This document shows, piece after piece, positions 1-6,672 of a stretch of 16,439 nucleotides of DNA (the stretch's first letter is position 1; each line of letters starts with the position of its first letter). The notes beneath the pieces were generated by a model, which saw only the letters and a program-made list of their open reading frames with translations, had not been told where the DNA came from and did not search any database. The DNA is from an uncultured Bacillus sp. (GTDB lineage: Bacteria > Bacillota > Bacilli > Bacillales > Cytobacillaceae), in assembly GCA_937894355.1 (NCBI GenBank), contig CALCRD010000305.1, forward strand, positions 1 to 16,439, written 5' to 3'. A program made the translations under genes and the position numbers.

Positions 1-213
1 CCCCAAATAGCTTTTAACACGCTTCTCAGGAATCGTTCAGCTCCTACGATTCCCTTATTGACCTCAACGGGAATTGTTTATATTAGTAATTTTGTAAAAA
101 AGCGCCTCTTAATACATATAAAGTAAATTCCCCCACCCTTTTTATGTAATCCTCTCACATAATTCGCATTTCCACCAAATCCTACCAACCCAAAATCCCA
201 TACAAATACCTGT
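1..213. other. Left-edge stretch without a recognised gene
   Basis: I see no gene here that I can name. Frame 1 on the plus strand is open from the window edge to a TAA at 124-126 (41 codons, ending in a basic tail KKRLLIHIK), so it could be the 3' end of a gene that begins outside the window. A run this long can also arise by chance. On the minus strand, 78-209 is open for 43 codons without a good start or ribosome site. Two small inverted repeats share one arm: 29-36 with 46-53, and 49-54 with 69-74. The stretch is otherwise AT-rich. Confidence 0.3.
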
Positions 214-249
214 CAAAAGAAAATGCTGTTAGCGAACTCGCTACCAGCA
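214..249 (-). terminator. Intrinsic terminator of the DUF6501-type gene
   Basis: Read on the minus strand, a two-step stem (TGCTG and TAGCGA pairing with TCGCTA and CAGCA, one internal mismatch, 2-nt tip) is followed by TTTTCTTTT. It lies 7 bases past the stop codon of the gene at 256-459. This is a typical Rho-independent terminator. Confidence 0.85.
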
Positions 250-255
250 CCCTTT

Positions 256-459
256 TTATGCATCTTGAAAATAATCTTTATAAAATCCTCCGACCTTACC
301 TGAATTATCAATAATAAAATAAAACTCTTCGGTCTCATTCTTTACCTCATATGTTTTTCCCACAGATAAAGCTTGGTTTACAACATATTTTTTTGCATTT
401 GTATGTGTACAAACCACTTTTTTAACAGAATCCCGGTCATGCCATGTTTGATGGATCAA
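256..459 (-). CDS. DUF6501-type small conserved protein
   Basis: A 67-residue soluble protein with no signal peptide or membrane segment. From memory it resembles the short Bacillaceae family annotated DUF6501, in particular the C-terminal part with KNETEEFYFIIDNSGKVGG and then FYKDYF; its function is unknown. I start it at a TTG (457-459). An AAAGGAG (469-475) sits 9 bases upstream, and the family normally begins with M-I-H-x-T-W, which this start gives as MIHQTWHDRD. A longer frame to 492 is possible, but its first codon lies on the predicted -10 box, so it could not be in the transcript. The gene is monocistronic, with its own promoter and a strong terminator. Family assignment is from recall, not from a search. 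Confidence 0.75.
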   Translation of the reverse strand: MIHQTWHDRDSVKKVVCTHTNAKKYVVNQALSVGKTYEVKNETEEFYFIIDNSGKVGGFYKDYFQDA

Positions 460-491
460 TGTTTGCCACTCCTTTAAATAATATCTATTCA

Positions 492-520
492 ATTATAGGA
501 ATATTACCTACAAACAGCAA
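492..520 (-). promoter_or_regulatory. Sigma-A type promoter for the DUF6501-type gene
   Basis: On the minus strand there is a perfect TATAAT (492-497) with a partial -35, TTGCTG (515-520), at a spacing of 17. Transcription would begin near 485, about 25 bases before the TTG start. The -35 is weak, so this rests mainly on the -10. Confidence 0.5.
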
Positions 521-634
521 CTATTTTTACAATGGCAATATCAGAAGTGCTATTACAAAAATTGGATAATTGTTAGATTTTTCTAAAAATTAAAAAATTG
601 TCACAAATTTATCAGAAATTTTAAAAAATAGGGG

Positions 635-663
635 TTCTCAAAATAAAGAAAAACCATTACAAT
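635..663 (+). promoter_or_regulatory. Candidate sigma-A promoter for sda
   Basis: TTCTCA (635-640) and TACAAT (658-663) are separated by 17 bases, placing the start of transcription near 670, about 40 bases before the sda start codon. A second possibility is TTGTCA at 598-603 with an AT-rich -10 near 620. No good DnaA box (TTATCCACA) is visible here. The best partial match is the complement of 560-568, with two mismatches. Confidence 0.4.
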
Positions 664-709
664 AAATTAAAATTAAATAATATTTCCTTAAAACCGAGGA
701 GGCATGCAA

Positions 710-847
710 GTGAAAATTATGAGTAATGAGTTGTTAATCGTCTCGTATCGTGATGCATTAAAGTCGGATAAGGATAAGGACTGGGTTAAAGTATTAAAAG
801 ATGAAATACAGAGACGAGGTTTACGGCCGTTTAAAGATCGCTCTTAA
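710..847 (+). CDS. sda: Sda-type sporulation histidine kinase inhibitor
   Basis: A 45-residue protein matching the Sda family, which in B. subtilis forms a helical hairpin that binds the dimerisation domain of KinA/KinB and blocks autophosphorylation, delaying sporulation when replication is disturbed. Visible family traits are the N-terminal (L)S-N-E-L-L-I-x-S-Y-x-x-A block, a middle acidic/basic turn and a second helix VLKDEIQRRGL ending in a short basic tail. The length equals that of the family. I choose the GTG at 710 because GGAGG (698-702) lies 7 bases upstream. An in-frame ATG at 704 is too close to it and the ATG at 719 too far. It stands alone with its own terminator. It is too short for many gene finders. 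Confidence 0.85.
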   Translation: MKIMSNELLIVSYRDALKSDKDKDWVKVLKDEIQRRGLRPFKDRS

Positions 848-863
848 TAAAACACCTATTCAG

Positions 864-900
864 CACCGCTGTTTTTTTAAACAGCGGTGTTTATAATTTT
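864..900 (+). terminator. Intrinsic terminator of sda
   Basis: An 11-bp perfect stem (CACCGCTGTTT at 864-874 with AAACAGCGGTG at 879-889), a 4-nt loop and a T-rich tail (TTTATAATTTTT). It begins 17 bases after the sda stop codon. Confidence 0.9.
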
Positions 901-957
901 TACAAAGGCTAAATCTTACTGTGGAATTTCGCTACAGGTCGCTCGCGTAAATATTTT

Positions 958-990
958 TCAAAAAAAAATAAACCGACAATTATGTCGGTT
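958..990 (-). terminator. Intrinsic terminator of the 77-residue orphan gene
   Basis: On the minus strand, AACCGACA pairs with TGTCGGTT (positions 983-990 and 971-978) around a 4-nt loop, followed by TATTTTTTTT. The stem overlaps the last two bases of the stop codon of the gene at 989-1222, which supports that frame as real. Confidence 0.85.
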
Positions 991-1222
991 AAAGTAAATC
1001 AATTACATGAAAATCATGTAATGATTGAGGATTTCTATGTTTATCCATTAAGTATGAACCAATGATTTCCTTTGTCTCCAACGGTAATTCTAACTCCCCG
1101 CCACATAAAGCTTGTTGAAATCTAGTCCCTGTTCGAAAACCATCAATACCGTCCTCATTTGTGAATGCAATATTCTCGCCATAATTAGAAAATCGGTGAG
1201 AGCCATGCCTAAATTCTTGCAT
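989..1222 (-). CDS. Small protein of unknown function (77 aa)
   Basis: I do not recognise this protein. It is 77 residues, soluble, His-rich (H6, H9, H62, H69, H72) with one cysteine (Cys40) and no signal peptide or membrane helix. Support for it being a gene: an ATG start with AAGGG 10 bases upstream (1233-1238), a perfect TATAAT on the same strand at 1266-1271, and a strong terminator abutting the stop codon. No good -35 matches that -10. It lies 88 bases downstream of the MFS gene on the same strand, with no terminator visible between them, so it could also receive read-through from the marR-MFS unit. Confidence 0.6.
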   Translation of the reverse strand: MQEFRHGSHRFSNYGENIAFTNEDGIDGFRTGTRFQQALCGGELELPLETKEIIGSYLMDKHRNPQSLHDFHVIDLL

Positions 1223-1310
1223 TAGTTTTCATCCCTTCGGGAATTTTATATTCTTCAATATATTCATTATATACCAAATTTTCTGTAATTAATTATGTCC
1301 AAATTAAGAA

Positions 1311-2495
1311 TTAATTATTTGGTAATTGCTGCCTTAATTTTGAACGATATCTCCCATAAATTAAATAATAAATCAGGATTCCCACAAAAATTATGATAGA
1401 TTCTGTTTGATAAATAGTCTGAAAGCTAATTTCATTGAGAGCAAACCCTACTACAAATGAGCCTATTCCGATACCAAAATCAAAAATGGAGAGATAGGTA
1501 GCTGTAGCCATTCCTCTTCGATTAGGGGCTGCATTTTGAACGGCAATTGTCTGAAAGCTCGGAGAAGCAGTTCCCCAGCCAATACCAATTAGAGCTGCAG
1601 CTACAATAAATAAAAATGCTGAATCTAATGTTCCCAGTACAAACATACCGATTCCATAAAGGATAAGTGAAGGATATATAATCCAATTTTCACCATATAA
1701 ATCATACCATTTCCCGGTAATTGGTCGTGATAGTAGTAGTATGGCAGCATAAACAACAAAGAATAAGTTTGAAACATCCATAAGACCTATTTGATTAGCA
1801 TAAACAGATACAAAGGAAAGGATTGAAGCATAAATAAACCCATAAAAACCACCAATTAATGATATTGGTACAGCTGAGGCCTCAAAAAGGTCGGTTTTCC
1901 GAAATGAATAACCTGATTCTACCGTTTTTGGCCGAGCTATAGTAATTCCAAATCCAGATAATAAAGCAATAAACGCACTAAAAATACAAATCAAAAATAA
2001 TACAGTCGTATTCCACTGACTCATGACTGTAAGACCAATAAAGGGTCCTAACACCATGGCGATATTAACTGAAAGGATAAAGTAACCCATCCCTTCACCT
2101 CTCCGTGAATTTGGCACAATATCAGCCACAATTGCCCCTGTTGCCGTAGTAGCCATGCCAAAACCTATCCCATGGATAAAGCGAAGGATTAGCAGCCCGG
2201 TGATTGTTTCCGGTACAAAATAAAAGATTGATGGTAAGGCGAATAATACCAATGCAGTTACCAAAACATTTTTTTTACCGAATTTTTCTAACCAATAACC
2301 AGCAATCGGCCGAATGATAATGGCTGAAACTAAGAAAACGGTTGTAAGTAAACCAGCCTCAGCATTAGTGCTATCCACTTGGTCGATTGCATAGATTGGT
2401 AAGGTAACTAATAGAATATAAAATGCATTAAATACAAAAAAATTTCCCAGACAAACGAAAATAAAGTCCTTTGTCCATAATCTTGGTTTTATCAT
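1311..2495 (-). CDS. MFS transporter, YwoG-like
   Basis: A 394-residue, 12-helix major facilitator superfamily transporter, probably a proton-driven exporter of a small molecule or drug; the substrate cannot be read from the sequence. The first helix starts near residue 11. The loop between helices 2 and 3 carries the MFS signature in the form G66-YWLEKFGK-K75, and the fourth-helix region has the R-x-x-H-G-x-G-F-G motif (RFIHGIGFG). A second-half copy of the signature appears as GKWYDLYGEN. Length and layout resemble B. subtilis YwoG, whose neighbour YwoH is also a MarR protein. The start is ATG with AAAGGAG 8 bases upstream. It lies 19 bases downstream of the marR-type gene and is expected to be cotranscribed with it. 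I see no terminator after its stop. Confidence 0.88.
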   Translation of the reverse strand: MIKPRLWTKDFIFVCLGNFFVFNAFYILLVTLPIYAIDQVDSTNAEAGLLTTVFLVSAIIIRPIAGYWLEKFGKKNVLVTALVLFALPSIFYFVPETITGLLILRFIHGIGFGMATTATGAIVADIVPNSRRGEGMGYFILSVNIAMVLGPFIGLTVMSQWNTTVLFLICIFSAFIALLSGFGITIARPKTVESGYSFRKTDLFEASAVPISLIGGFYGFIYASILSFVSVYANQIGLMDVSNLFFVVYAAILLLSRPITGKWYDLYGENWIIYPSLILYGIGMFVLGTLDSAFLFIVAAALIGIGWGTASPSFQTIAVQNAAPNRRGMATATYLSIFDFGIGIGSFVVGFALNEISFQTIYQTESIIIFVGILIYYLIYGRYRSKLRQQLPNN

Positions 2496-2514
2496 TTTTA
2501 TTACTCCTTTAAAT

Positions 2515-2928
2515 CTAAAGCTGAACTAACCACTTTGAAATTAATTTGTTGAGTTGCACCCTAGATGATTCTGGGTAGTACTGTAACAATGATTTATTCC
2601 CATTAATAACTGCCTCTTCCCACAATGGATAACTAACAATAGCCAAATCTGTAAGGCTTATCATTTTTTTTCGTTTATCTTCTCCATACACTTGGTTAAT
2701 ATAGCCTTGACTTGCCAGTCTTTTAATCGTCCTTGTCATTGGCGGTGCCTCAACCGATAAATAATCGCTAAGCTCTTTTTGAGAAAGAGTTCCTTTTTCT
2801 TTCAAAACAAAAATAACTGACCATTGTGCACTATATAAGCCATAGGGTTGCAAGACCTCATTGGCCTTCTTGGTTAATTTCCGAGAGAGTTGGTGGACCA
2901 TATGAAATAATTCATGATTAGCAATCAA
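2515..2928 (-). CDS. MarR-family transcriptional regulator, YwoH-like
   Basis: A 137-residue winged helix-turn-helix repressor of the MarR family. Residues about 46-72 (GTLSQKELSDYL then EAPPMTRTIKRL) form the DNA-reading helices, and the wing carries the family mark D84-K-R86-K-K. There is no cysteine, so it is not an OhrR-type peroxide sensor; a small-molecule ligand is more likely. The start is TTG with AGGAGG 6 bases upstream. It is the first gene of a two-gene unit with the MFS transporter, the classic arrangement for a ligand-relieved repressor of its own operon. A perfect palindrome lies in the leader, 18 bases before the start codon, and is the likely binding site. Confidence 0.88.
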   Translation of the reverse strand: MIANHELFHMVHQLSRKLTKKANEVLQPYGLYSAQWSVIFVLKEKGTLSQKELSDYLSVEAPPMTRTIKRLASQGYINQVYGEDKRKKMISLTDLAIVSYPLWEEAVINGNKSLLQYYPESSRVQLNKLISKWLVQL

Positions 2929-2945
2929 AAAAACCCTCCTAAAAT

Positions 2946-2963
2946 TAGTTACCTAGGTAACTA
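2946..2963. promoter_or_regulatory. 18-bp perfect palindrome, likely MarR operator
   Basis: TAGTTACCTAGGTAACTA is its own reverse complement over all 18 bases. It lies between the promoter (3015-3043) and the start codon of the marR-type gene, about 45-60 bases after the predicted transcription start. MarR proteins bind palindromes of 16-20 bp as dimers. A related half-site, AACTACCT, lies at 2980-2987, and TAGTT recurs at 3001-3005, so a second, weaker site over the transcription start is possible. Confidence 0.65.
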
Positions 2964-3014
2964 TAACAATAAAAAAAACAACTACCTCATCACCATGAAA
3001 TAGTTATAAAAGTA

Positions 3015-3043
3015 AGCATAGATTATTTTCTGGATATTGTCAA
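3015..3043 (-). promoter_or_regulatory. Sigma-A promoter of the marR-MFS unit
   Basis: On the minus strand a perfect TTGACA (3038-3043) is followed after 17 bases by TATGCT (3015-3020). Transcription would start near 3008 and give a leader of about 80 bases that contains the palindrome at 2946-2963. Confidence 0.7.
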
Positions 3044-3085
3044 AATATTAATTTAATTTTAATTTCAGCTGCTAGATGTACCTAA

Positions 3086-4183
3086 TTATTTCCCATTCGG
3101 ATAAGCCGTAATACAAATATCTTGACCAAAATGCTCGATTGAATGAAATTCTATATTTACAGCCTCATCCATCGTTTCACGGTCATCACCGGAAAATGGT
3201 GTTAATGAATGCCGTCCACCTAATATTTTCGGAGCAACATAAACCAAGTATTTATCGACTAATTCTGTTTTTATAAACGCTCCATTAAGCTCACTACCGC
3301 CTTCTAAAAGGACATCGGTAATTCCTTTTTGGAATAGTCTTTTTAATGTTTCTGGCAAATCAAGACCAGATTCAGTATAAGAGACAATAATGAACTGCAC
3401 GCCTTTTTCTTGTAATAAATTCATTTTATTTTGATCCGCTAATTCACTTGTAACAATCCAAGTTGCTGCTTCTGTGGTATCGGTGATATTCGCATCTAGT
3501 GGAATTCGTAATTGTGAATCAAGAATGACCCGAATAGGATTCTTCCCACCCTCAGGAAGACGGGTAGTAAGCTGTGGATTGTCAGCAAGGACCGTACCAA
3601 TTCCTACCATAATAGCATCCACTTCATTTCGGAGGCGGTGAACCGACTGTCGTGCATCACTTCCAGTAATCCATTTAGAATGACCATTATAGGTGGCAAT
3701 TTTTCCATCGAGAGTCATGGCTACCTTGGAGATAACAAACGGCCTATTGTTGACCATATTATGAATAAATCGTTCATTTAACAACCGCGCTTCTTGCTCC
3801 AGCACACCTACTATCACTTCAATACCGGCAGATTCCAGAATATTTATTCCTTTCCCGGCAACCAAAGGATTAGGGTCACGCATTGCAATCACCACCCGTT
3901 TAACGCCTGAACTTTTCACAAGTTCAGCACAAGGTGGTGTCTTTCCGAAATGGGAGCAAGGCTCCAAAGTAACATATAATGTTGCATCGATTGCATGATC
4001 CCCAGCCATTCGGAAAGCGTGGACTTCGGCATGGGGTTCCCCAGCTTTACGATGAAGCCCTGATCCAACAATCATTCCATTTTTGACGATAATTGCTCCT
4101 ACTAAAGGATTTGGATTCGTCATTCCTTTAGCAGTCTCTGCCAATTCTAAGGCTAACTTCATATAATATTGATCTGATTTCAT
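3086..4183 (-). CDS. ribD: Riboflavin biosynthesis deaminase/reductase RibD
   Basis: Bifunctional cytosolic enzyme of the riboflavin pathway. It deaminates the GTP-derived diaminopyrimidine and then reduces the ribosyl side chain with NADPH. The N-terminal deaminase (about 1-145) shows the zinc site H51-A-E53 and P75-C76-x8-C85, with Glu53 as the proton shuttle. The C-terminal reductase (about 148-360) shows SKVAMTLDGKIA and the cofactor-binding LLEGGSELNGAF. At 365 residues it is full length (B. subtilis about 361). The start is ATG with AAGGAG 8 bases upstream, and that ribosome site overlaps the stop codon of the YitT-family gene, so the two are translationally adjacent. Unusually, no ribE, ribAB or ribH is next to it and no FMN riboswitch precedes the unit. 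I see no terminator after its stop. Confidence 0.95.
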   Translation of the reverse strand: MKSDQYYMKLALELAETAKGMTNPNPLVGAIIVKNGMIVGSGLHRKAGEPHAEVHAFRMAGDHAIDATLYVTLEPCSHFGKTPPCAELVKSSGVKRVVIAMRDPNPLVAGKGINILESAGIEVIVGVLEQEARLLNERFIHNMVNNRPFVISKVAMTLDGKIATYNGHSKWITGSDARQSVHRLRNEVDAIMVGIGTVLADNPQLTTRLPEGGKNPIRVILDSQLRIPLDANITDTTEAATWIVTSELADQNKMNLLQEKGVQFIIVSYTESGLDLPETLKRLFQKGITDVLLEGGSELNGAFIKTELVDKYLVYVAPKILGGRHSLTPFSGDDRETMDEAVNIEFHSIEHFGQDICITAYPNGK

Positions 4184-4195
4184 TTTTCAAACTCC

Positions 4196-5086
4196 TTAAT
4201 GGATATCTTTTTTTACAAAACGACCGCCTTTTACTTCGGAAATATTTGCCACTGCTAAGAAGGCACTACTATCGATTTCTTCAACAATCGATTTTAGTTT
4301 TGCTTCTTCTAAACGAGTTATCACACAAAAAATGACTTTTTTATCATCCCCAGTGTAAGCTCCTTCTCCCTTTAAATAGGTGACTCCTCTTCCCAATCGT
4401 GCCAGAAGCGCACCACCAATTTCTTGGTGCAGTTCACTTATAATCCAAACCGACTTCGATTCATCTAAGCCAGCTATGACGATGTCAATCGTTTTAAAAG
4501 CAATAAAATAGGCTATGAAGGAATACATGGCTCGATCCCAACCAAAAGTAAATCCGGCAAAGGTAAAAATAAATACATTAAAAAACATAATTAATTCGCC
4601 AACTGAAAACGGCATTTTTTTAGTTAATAAGATGGCCATGATTTCCGTTCCATCCAATGAACCTCCGTAACGGATAACAAGTCCAACACCTATTCCTAAT
4701 ACGATACCGCCAAATACTGTTGCCAGCAATAAATCCTCCGTTAATACAGGGAAATCGTGTAAAAAACTTGTGGTCAATGATAATACGGTAATACCAAGTA
4801 AGGTGGATAACGCGAAGGTTTTACCAATTTGTTTATAGCCGATAAAAAAGAATGGAATATTTAATACGAATATTATGGCTCCTAATCTCCAACCCGTTAA
4901 ATGAGAAAGGATGATTGAAATTCCGACGATTCCTCCATCTAAAATATTATTAGGTACTAAAAACTCCTCAAGGCCAACCCCCATTAATGCAGCACCAAAT
5001 ACAATAAAACTAATTCTCTTTAAAAGTCTTGCGATGGTAAGTCCTTTATGCTTAACTTTTATTTTCTCTTGGATAGCATCCACCAT
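4196..5086 (-). CDS. YitT-family membrane protein (DUF161 + DUF2179)
   Basis: A 296-residue polytopic membrane protein of the YitT/YpjC family, role not established. About five or six hydrophobic segments span residues 25-190. Family motifs are visible: VPNNILDGGIVGIS after the first helix and RYGGSLDGTEI later. A soluble C-terminal domain (about 215-290, DUF2179 type, with the TGDDKKVIFCVI block) follows. The length is normal for the family. The start is ATG, with GGGGAG 10 bases upstream. It is the first gene of a unit with ribD, with only 12 bases between the two. A weak minus-strand promoter may exist at 5204-5232 (AAGACA, 17 bases, TAAAAT). Any functional link with riboflavin synthesis is only suggested by the pairing. 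Confidence 0.85.
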   Translation of the reverse strand: MVDAIQEKIKVKHKGLTIARLLKRISFIVFGAALMGVGLEEFLVPNNILDGGIVGISIILSHLTGWRLGAIIFVLNIPFFFIGYKQIGKTFALSTLLGITVLSLTTSFLHDFPVLTEDLLLATVFGGIVLGIGVGLVIRYGGSLDGTEIMAILLTKKMPFSVGELIMFFNVFIFTFAGFTFGWDRAMYSFIAYFIAFKTIDIVIAGLDESKSVWIISELHQEIGGALLARLGRGVTYLKGEGAYTGDDKKVIFCVITRLEEAKLKSIVEEIDSSAFLAVANISEVKGGRFVKKDIH

Positions 5087-5251
5087 TAAACCTAATCTCC
5101 CCTTTGTTAATATTTCTAATTGTTGTCCTATTTTTTCTAAAAGACCTACATTTCAATCTCTTTCTAATTGTTTCCTATTAGGATAAAAAAAAGGTCACAT
5201 TCTATTTTACCTTTTCTTTACTAATATGTCTTTTGATAAAAGTAAAAATCA

Positions 5252-5281
5252 TTGACAGAGTTACCATATTTATAGTAAAGT
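5252..5281 (+). promoter_or_regulatory. Sigma-A promoter of the met operon
   Basis: A perfect TTGACA (5252-5257) is followed after 18 bases by TAAAGT (5276-5281). Transcription would begin near 5288, some 15-17 bases before the riboswitch P1 stem, the usual arrangement for S-box leaders. Confidence 0.65.
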
Positions 5282-5302
5282 TTAGAAAAATTAAATAATA
5301 AT

Positions 5303-5422
5303 TATTCTTATCCAGAGAGGTCGAGGGTATGGCCCGATGAAACCTCAGCAACCATCAATAGTCTACAATTGAAAAGGTGCTAACTCCAGCAAGTTTTTTA
5401 TGAAACTTGAAAGATAAGAAGA
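5303..5422 (+). ncRNA. SAM-I (S-box) riboswitch aptamer
   Basis: The S-box core is easy to read: the P1 arm TTCTTATC (5305-5312), the AGAGAGGTCGAGGG block, GGCCCGATGAAACCTCAGCAACC, then AAGGTGCTAACTCCAGCAAG, a P4-like hairpin (CAAGTTTTTTATGAAACTTG) and the closing P1 arm GATAAGAA (5413-5420). S-adenosylmethionine binding stabilises P1. This frees the downstream terminator, so the met operon is turned off when SAM is plentiful. The 3' arm of P1 can instead pair with TCTTCTTA in the terminator, forming the antiterminator. Confidence 0.97.
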
Positions 5423-5445
5423 ACGGCTAATTTCCATTACTAACA

Positions 5446-5480
5446 AAAGTCTTCTTCTTATAAGAGGACTTTTTTTTGTT
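5446..5480 (+). terminator. Riboswitch-controlled terminator
   Basis: AAAGTCTTCTT pairs with AAGAGGACTTT (one G-U pair) and is followed by a T run to 5478. The left arm and loop (5451-5461) are complementary to 5413-5423 of the aptamer, giving mutually exclusive terminator and antiterminator folds. Confidence 0.9.
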
Positions 5481-5559
5481 AAAAAGGGGGAATATTCCCA
5501 ATTAAAGGGTGGGTTCTAATACTCATAATCATATTTTTTCTTAAAAAGGGGCGCTCTAA

Positions 5560-6672
5560 ATGTATAAAACAGATACGATACTTGCACAGATTGGTAATCG
5601 GAGTGAGCATACAACAGGTACAGTTAATCCACCCGTTTATTTTTCCACGGCCTACCGTCATGAGGGGATAGGACAATCAACAGGCTACGACTATGTCCGC
5701 TCAGGAAATCCAACCCGTGAAATTCTTGAACAAGCCATTGCCAAATTAGAAAATGGCGACCAAGGGTTTGCTTGCAGCTCGGGGATGGCTGCTATTTGTA
5801 CAATCCTGTCAATTTTCCAATCAGGTGATGAATGGATAGTTTCTAAAGACTTATATGGTGGTACATATCGTGTGCTTGAGCAATGTTTTAATAAATGGGG
5901 TTTAAAAAGTACCTATGTAGATACATCTAATGTATCAGAAATCTCACGTGCTATTACACCGCAAACCAAAGCAATTTTCCTAGAAACTCCAACTAACCCA
6001 TTAATGGTTCAAACTGATATTAATGCTGTTGCAAAAATTGCCAAACAGCATGGAATTCTACTAATTGTAGATAACACTTTCTTTACACCAATTATCCAGA
6101 AACCGATAGATCTTGGTGCTGATATTGTTATGCATAGTGCGACCAAATATCTAGGTGGACATAATGATGTCCTTGCCGGGTTAATCGTTGCCAAAGGAAA
6201 GGATCTCTGTGATACACTAGGTTTATACCATAATGCAACGGGAGCAGTACTCAGTCCATTTGATTCTTGGTTATTAATCCGTGGAATGAAAACTTTATCA
6301 CTTCGCATGGAACGCCATGAAAAAAATGCTAAAGCAGTCGTTGACTATTTATTAACTCAAAACGACGTTATTGATGTTTTATACCCTGGTAAAGGCGGAA
6401 TGGTTTCTTTTCGAATTAAGGATGAAGCTTGGGTAAACCCTTTTCTTCAAAACATGAAACTAATCTCATTCGCAGAAAGTTTAGGTGGGGTTGAAAGTTT
6501 TATTACCTACCCTGCAACACAAACACATGCAGACATTCCAGAAAAAGTTCGGTTGGAAACTGGAGTCTGTAATCGATTATTACGCTTTTCCGTTGGTTTA
6601 GAGGATTCAGAAGATATTATCAAAGATTTAGAACATGCATTCACTTATGCGAAAAAGGAGGTAACAATTTAA
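5560..6672 (+). CDS. metI: Cystathionine gamma-synthase / O-acetylhomoserine thiolyase MetI
   Basis: A PLP-dependent enzyme of the Cys/Met metabolism family that condenses an activated homoserine ester with cysteine (cystathionine) or with sulfide (homocysteine). The cofactor lysine is Lys196 in HSATKYLGGH, with Asp171 in VDNTF holding the pyridine nitrogen. Tyr45 and Arg47 in DYVRSGNPTR match the phosphate and neighbouring-subunit contacts of the family. The 370-residue length fits MetI of B. subtilis (373). The conserved C-terminal part (ESLGGVESFITYPATQTH) is complete. The ATG is preceded by AAAAAGGGG. It is the first gene after the SAM-I leader and overlaps metC by one base (TAATG). MetI and MetC are paralogues; the order and the downstream gene support this assignment. 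Confidence 0.93.
   Translation: MYKTDTILAQIGNRSEHTTGTVNPPVYFSTAYRHEGIGQSTGYDYVRSGNPTREILEQAIAKLENGDQGFACSSGMAAICTILSIFQSGDEWIVSKDLYGGTYRVLEQCFNKWGLKSTYVDTSNVSEISRAITPQTKAIFLETPTNPLMVQTDINAVAKIAKQHGILLIVDNTFFTPIIQKPIDLGADIVMHSATKYLGGHNDVLAGLIVAKGKDLCDTLGLYHNATGAVLSPFDSWLLIRGMKTLSLRMERHEKNAKAVVDYLLTQNDVIDVLYPGKGGMVSFRIKDEAWVNPFLQNMKLISFAESLGGVESFITYPATQTHADIPEKVRLETGVCNRLLRFSVGLEDSEDIIKDLEHAFTYAKKEVTI

Noticed and set aside
560..568. Possible DnaA box upstream of sda
   Set aside because: The complement reads TTATCCAAT, two mismatches from TTATCCACA in AT-rich DNA, and it stands alone rather than in a cluster.
1287..1318. Direct repeat AATTAATTAT near the end of the MFS gene as a terminator
   Set aside because: The repeat is made of simple AT self-complementary sequence. 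It has no GC-rich stem or T run, so it is not a convincing terminator.
5087..5251. FMN riboswitch expected before a ribD-containing unit
   Set aside because: None of the conserved RFN-element blocks (such as AGGGC or the GAYYC-type core) can be seen on the minus strand here; the stretch is AT-rich and without strong stems.
5479..5676. 65-residue minus-strand frame over the start of metI
   Set aside because: It is antisense to metI, which has clear family motifs. It has no ribosome site and no family resemblance.
6009..6308. 99-residue minus-strand frame inside metI
   Set aside because: Antisense shadow of the strongly conserved MetI coding sequence.
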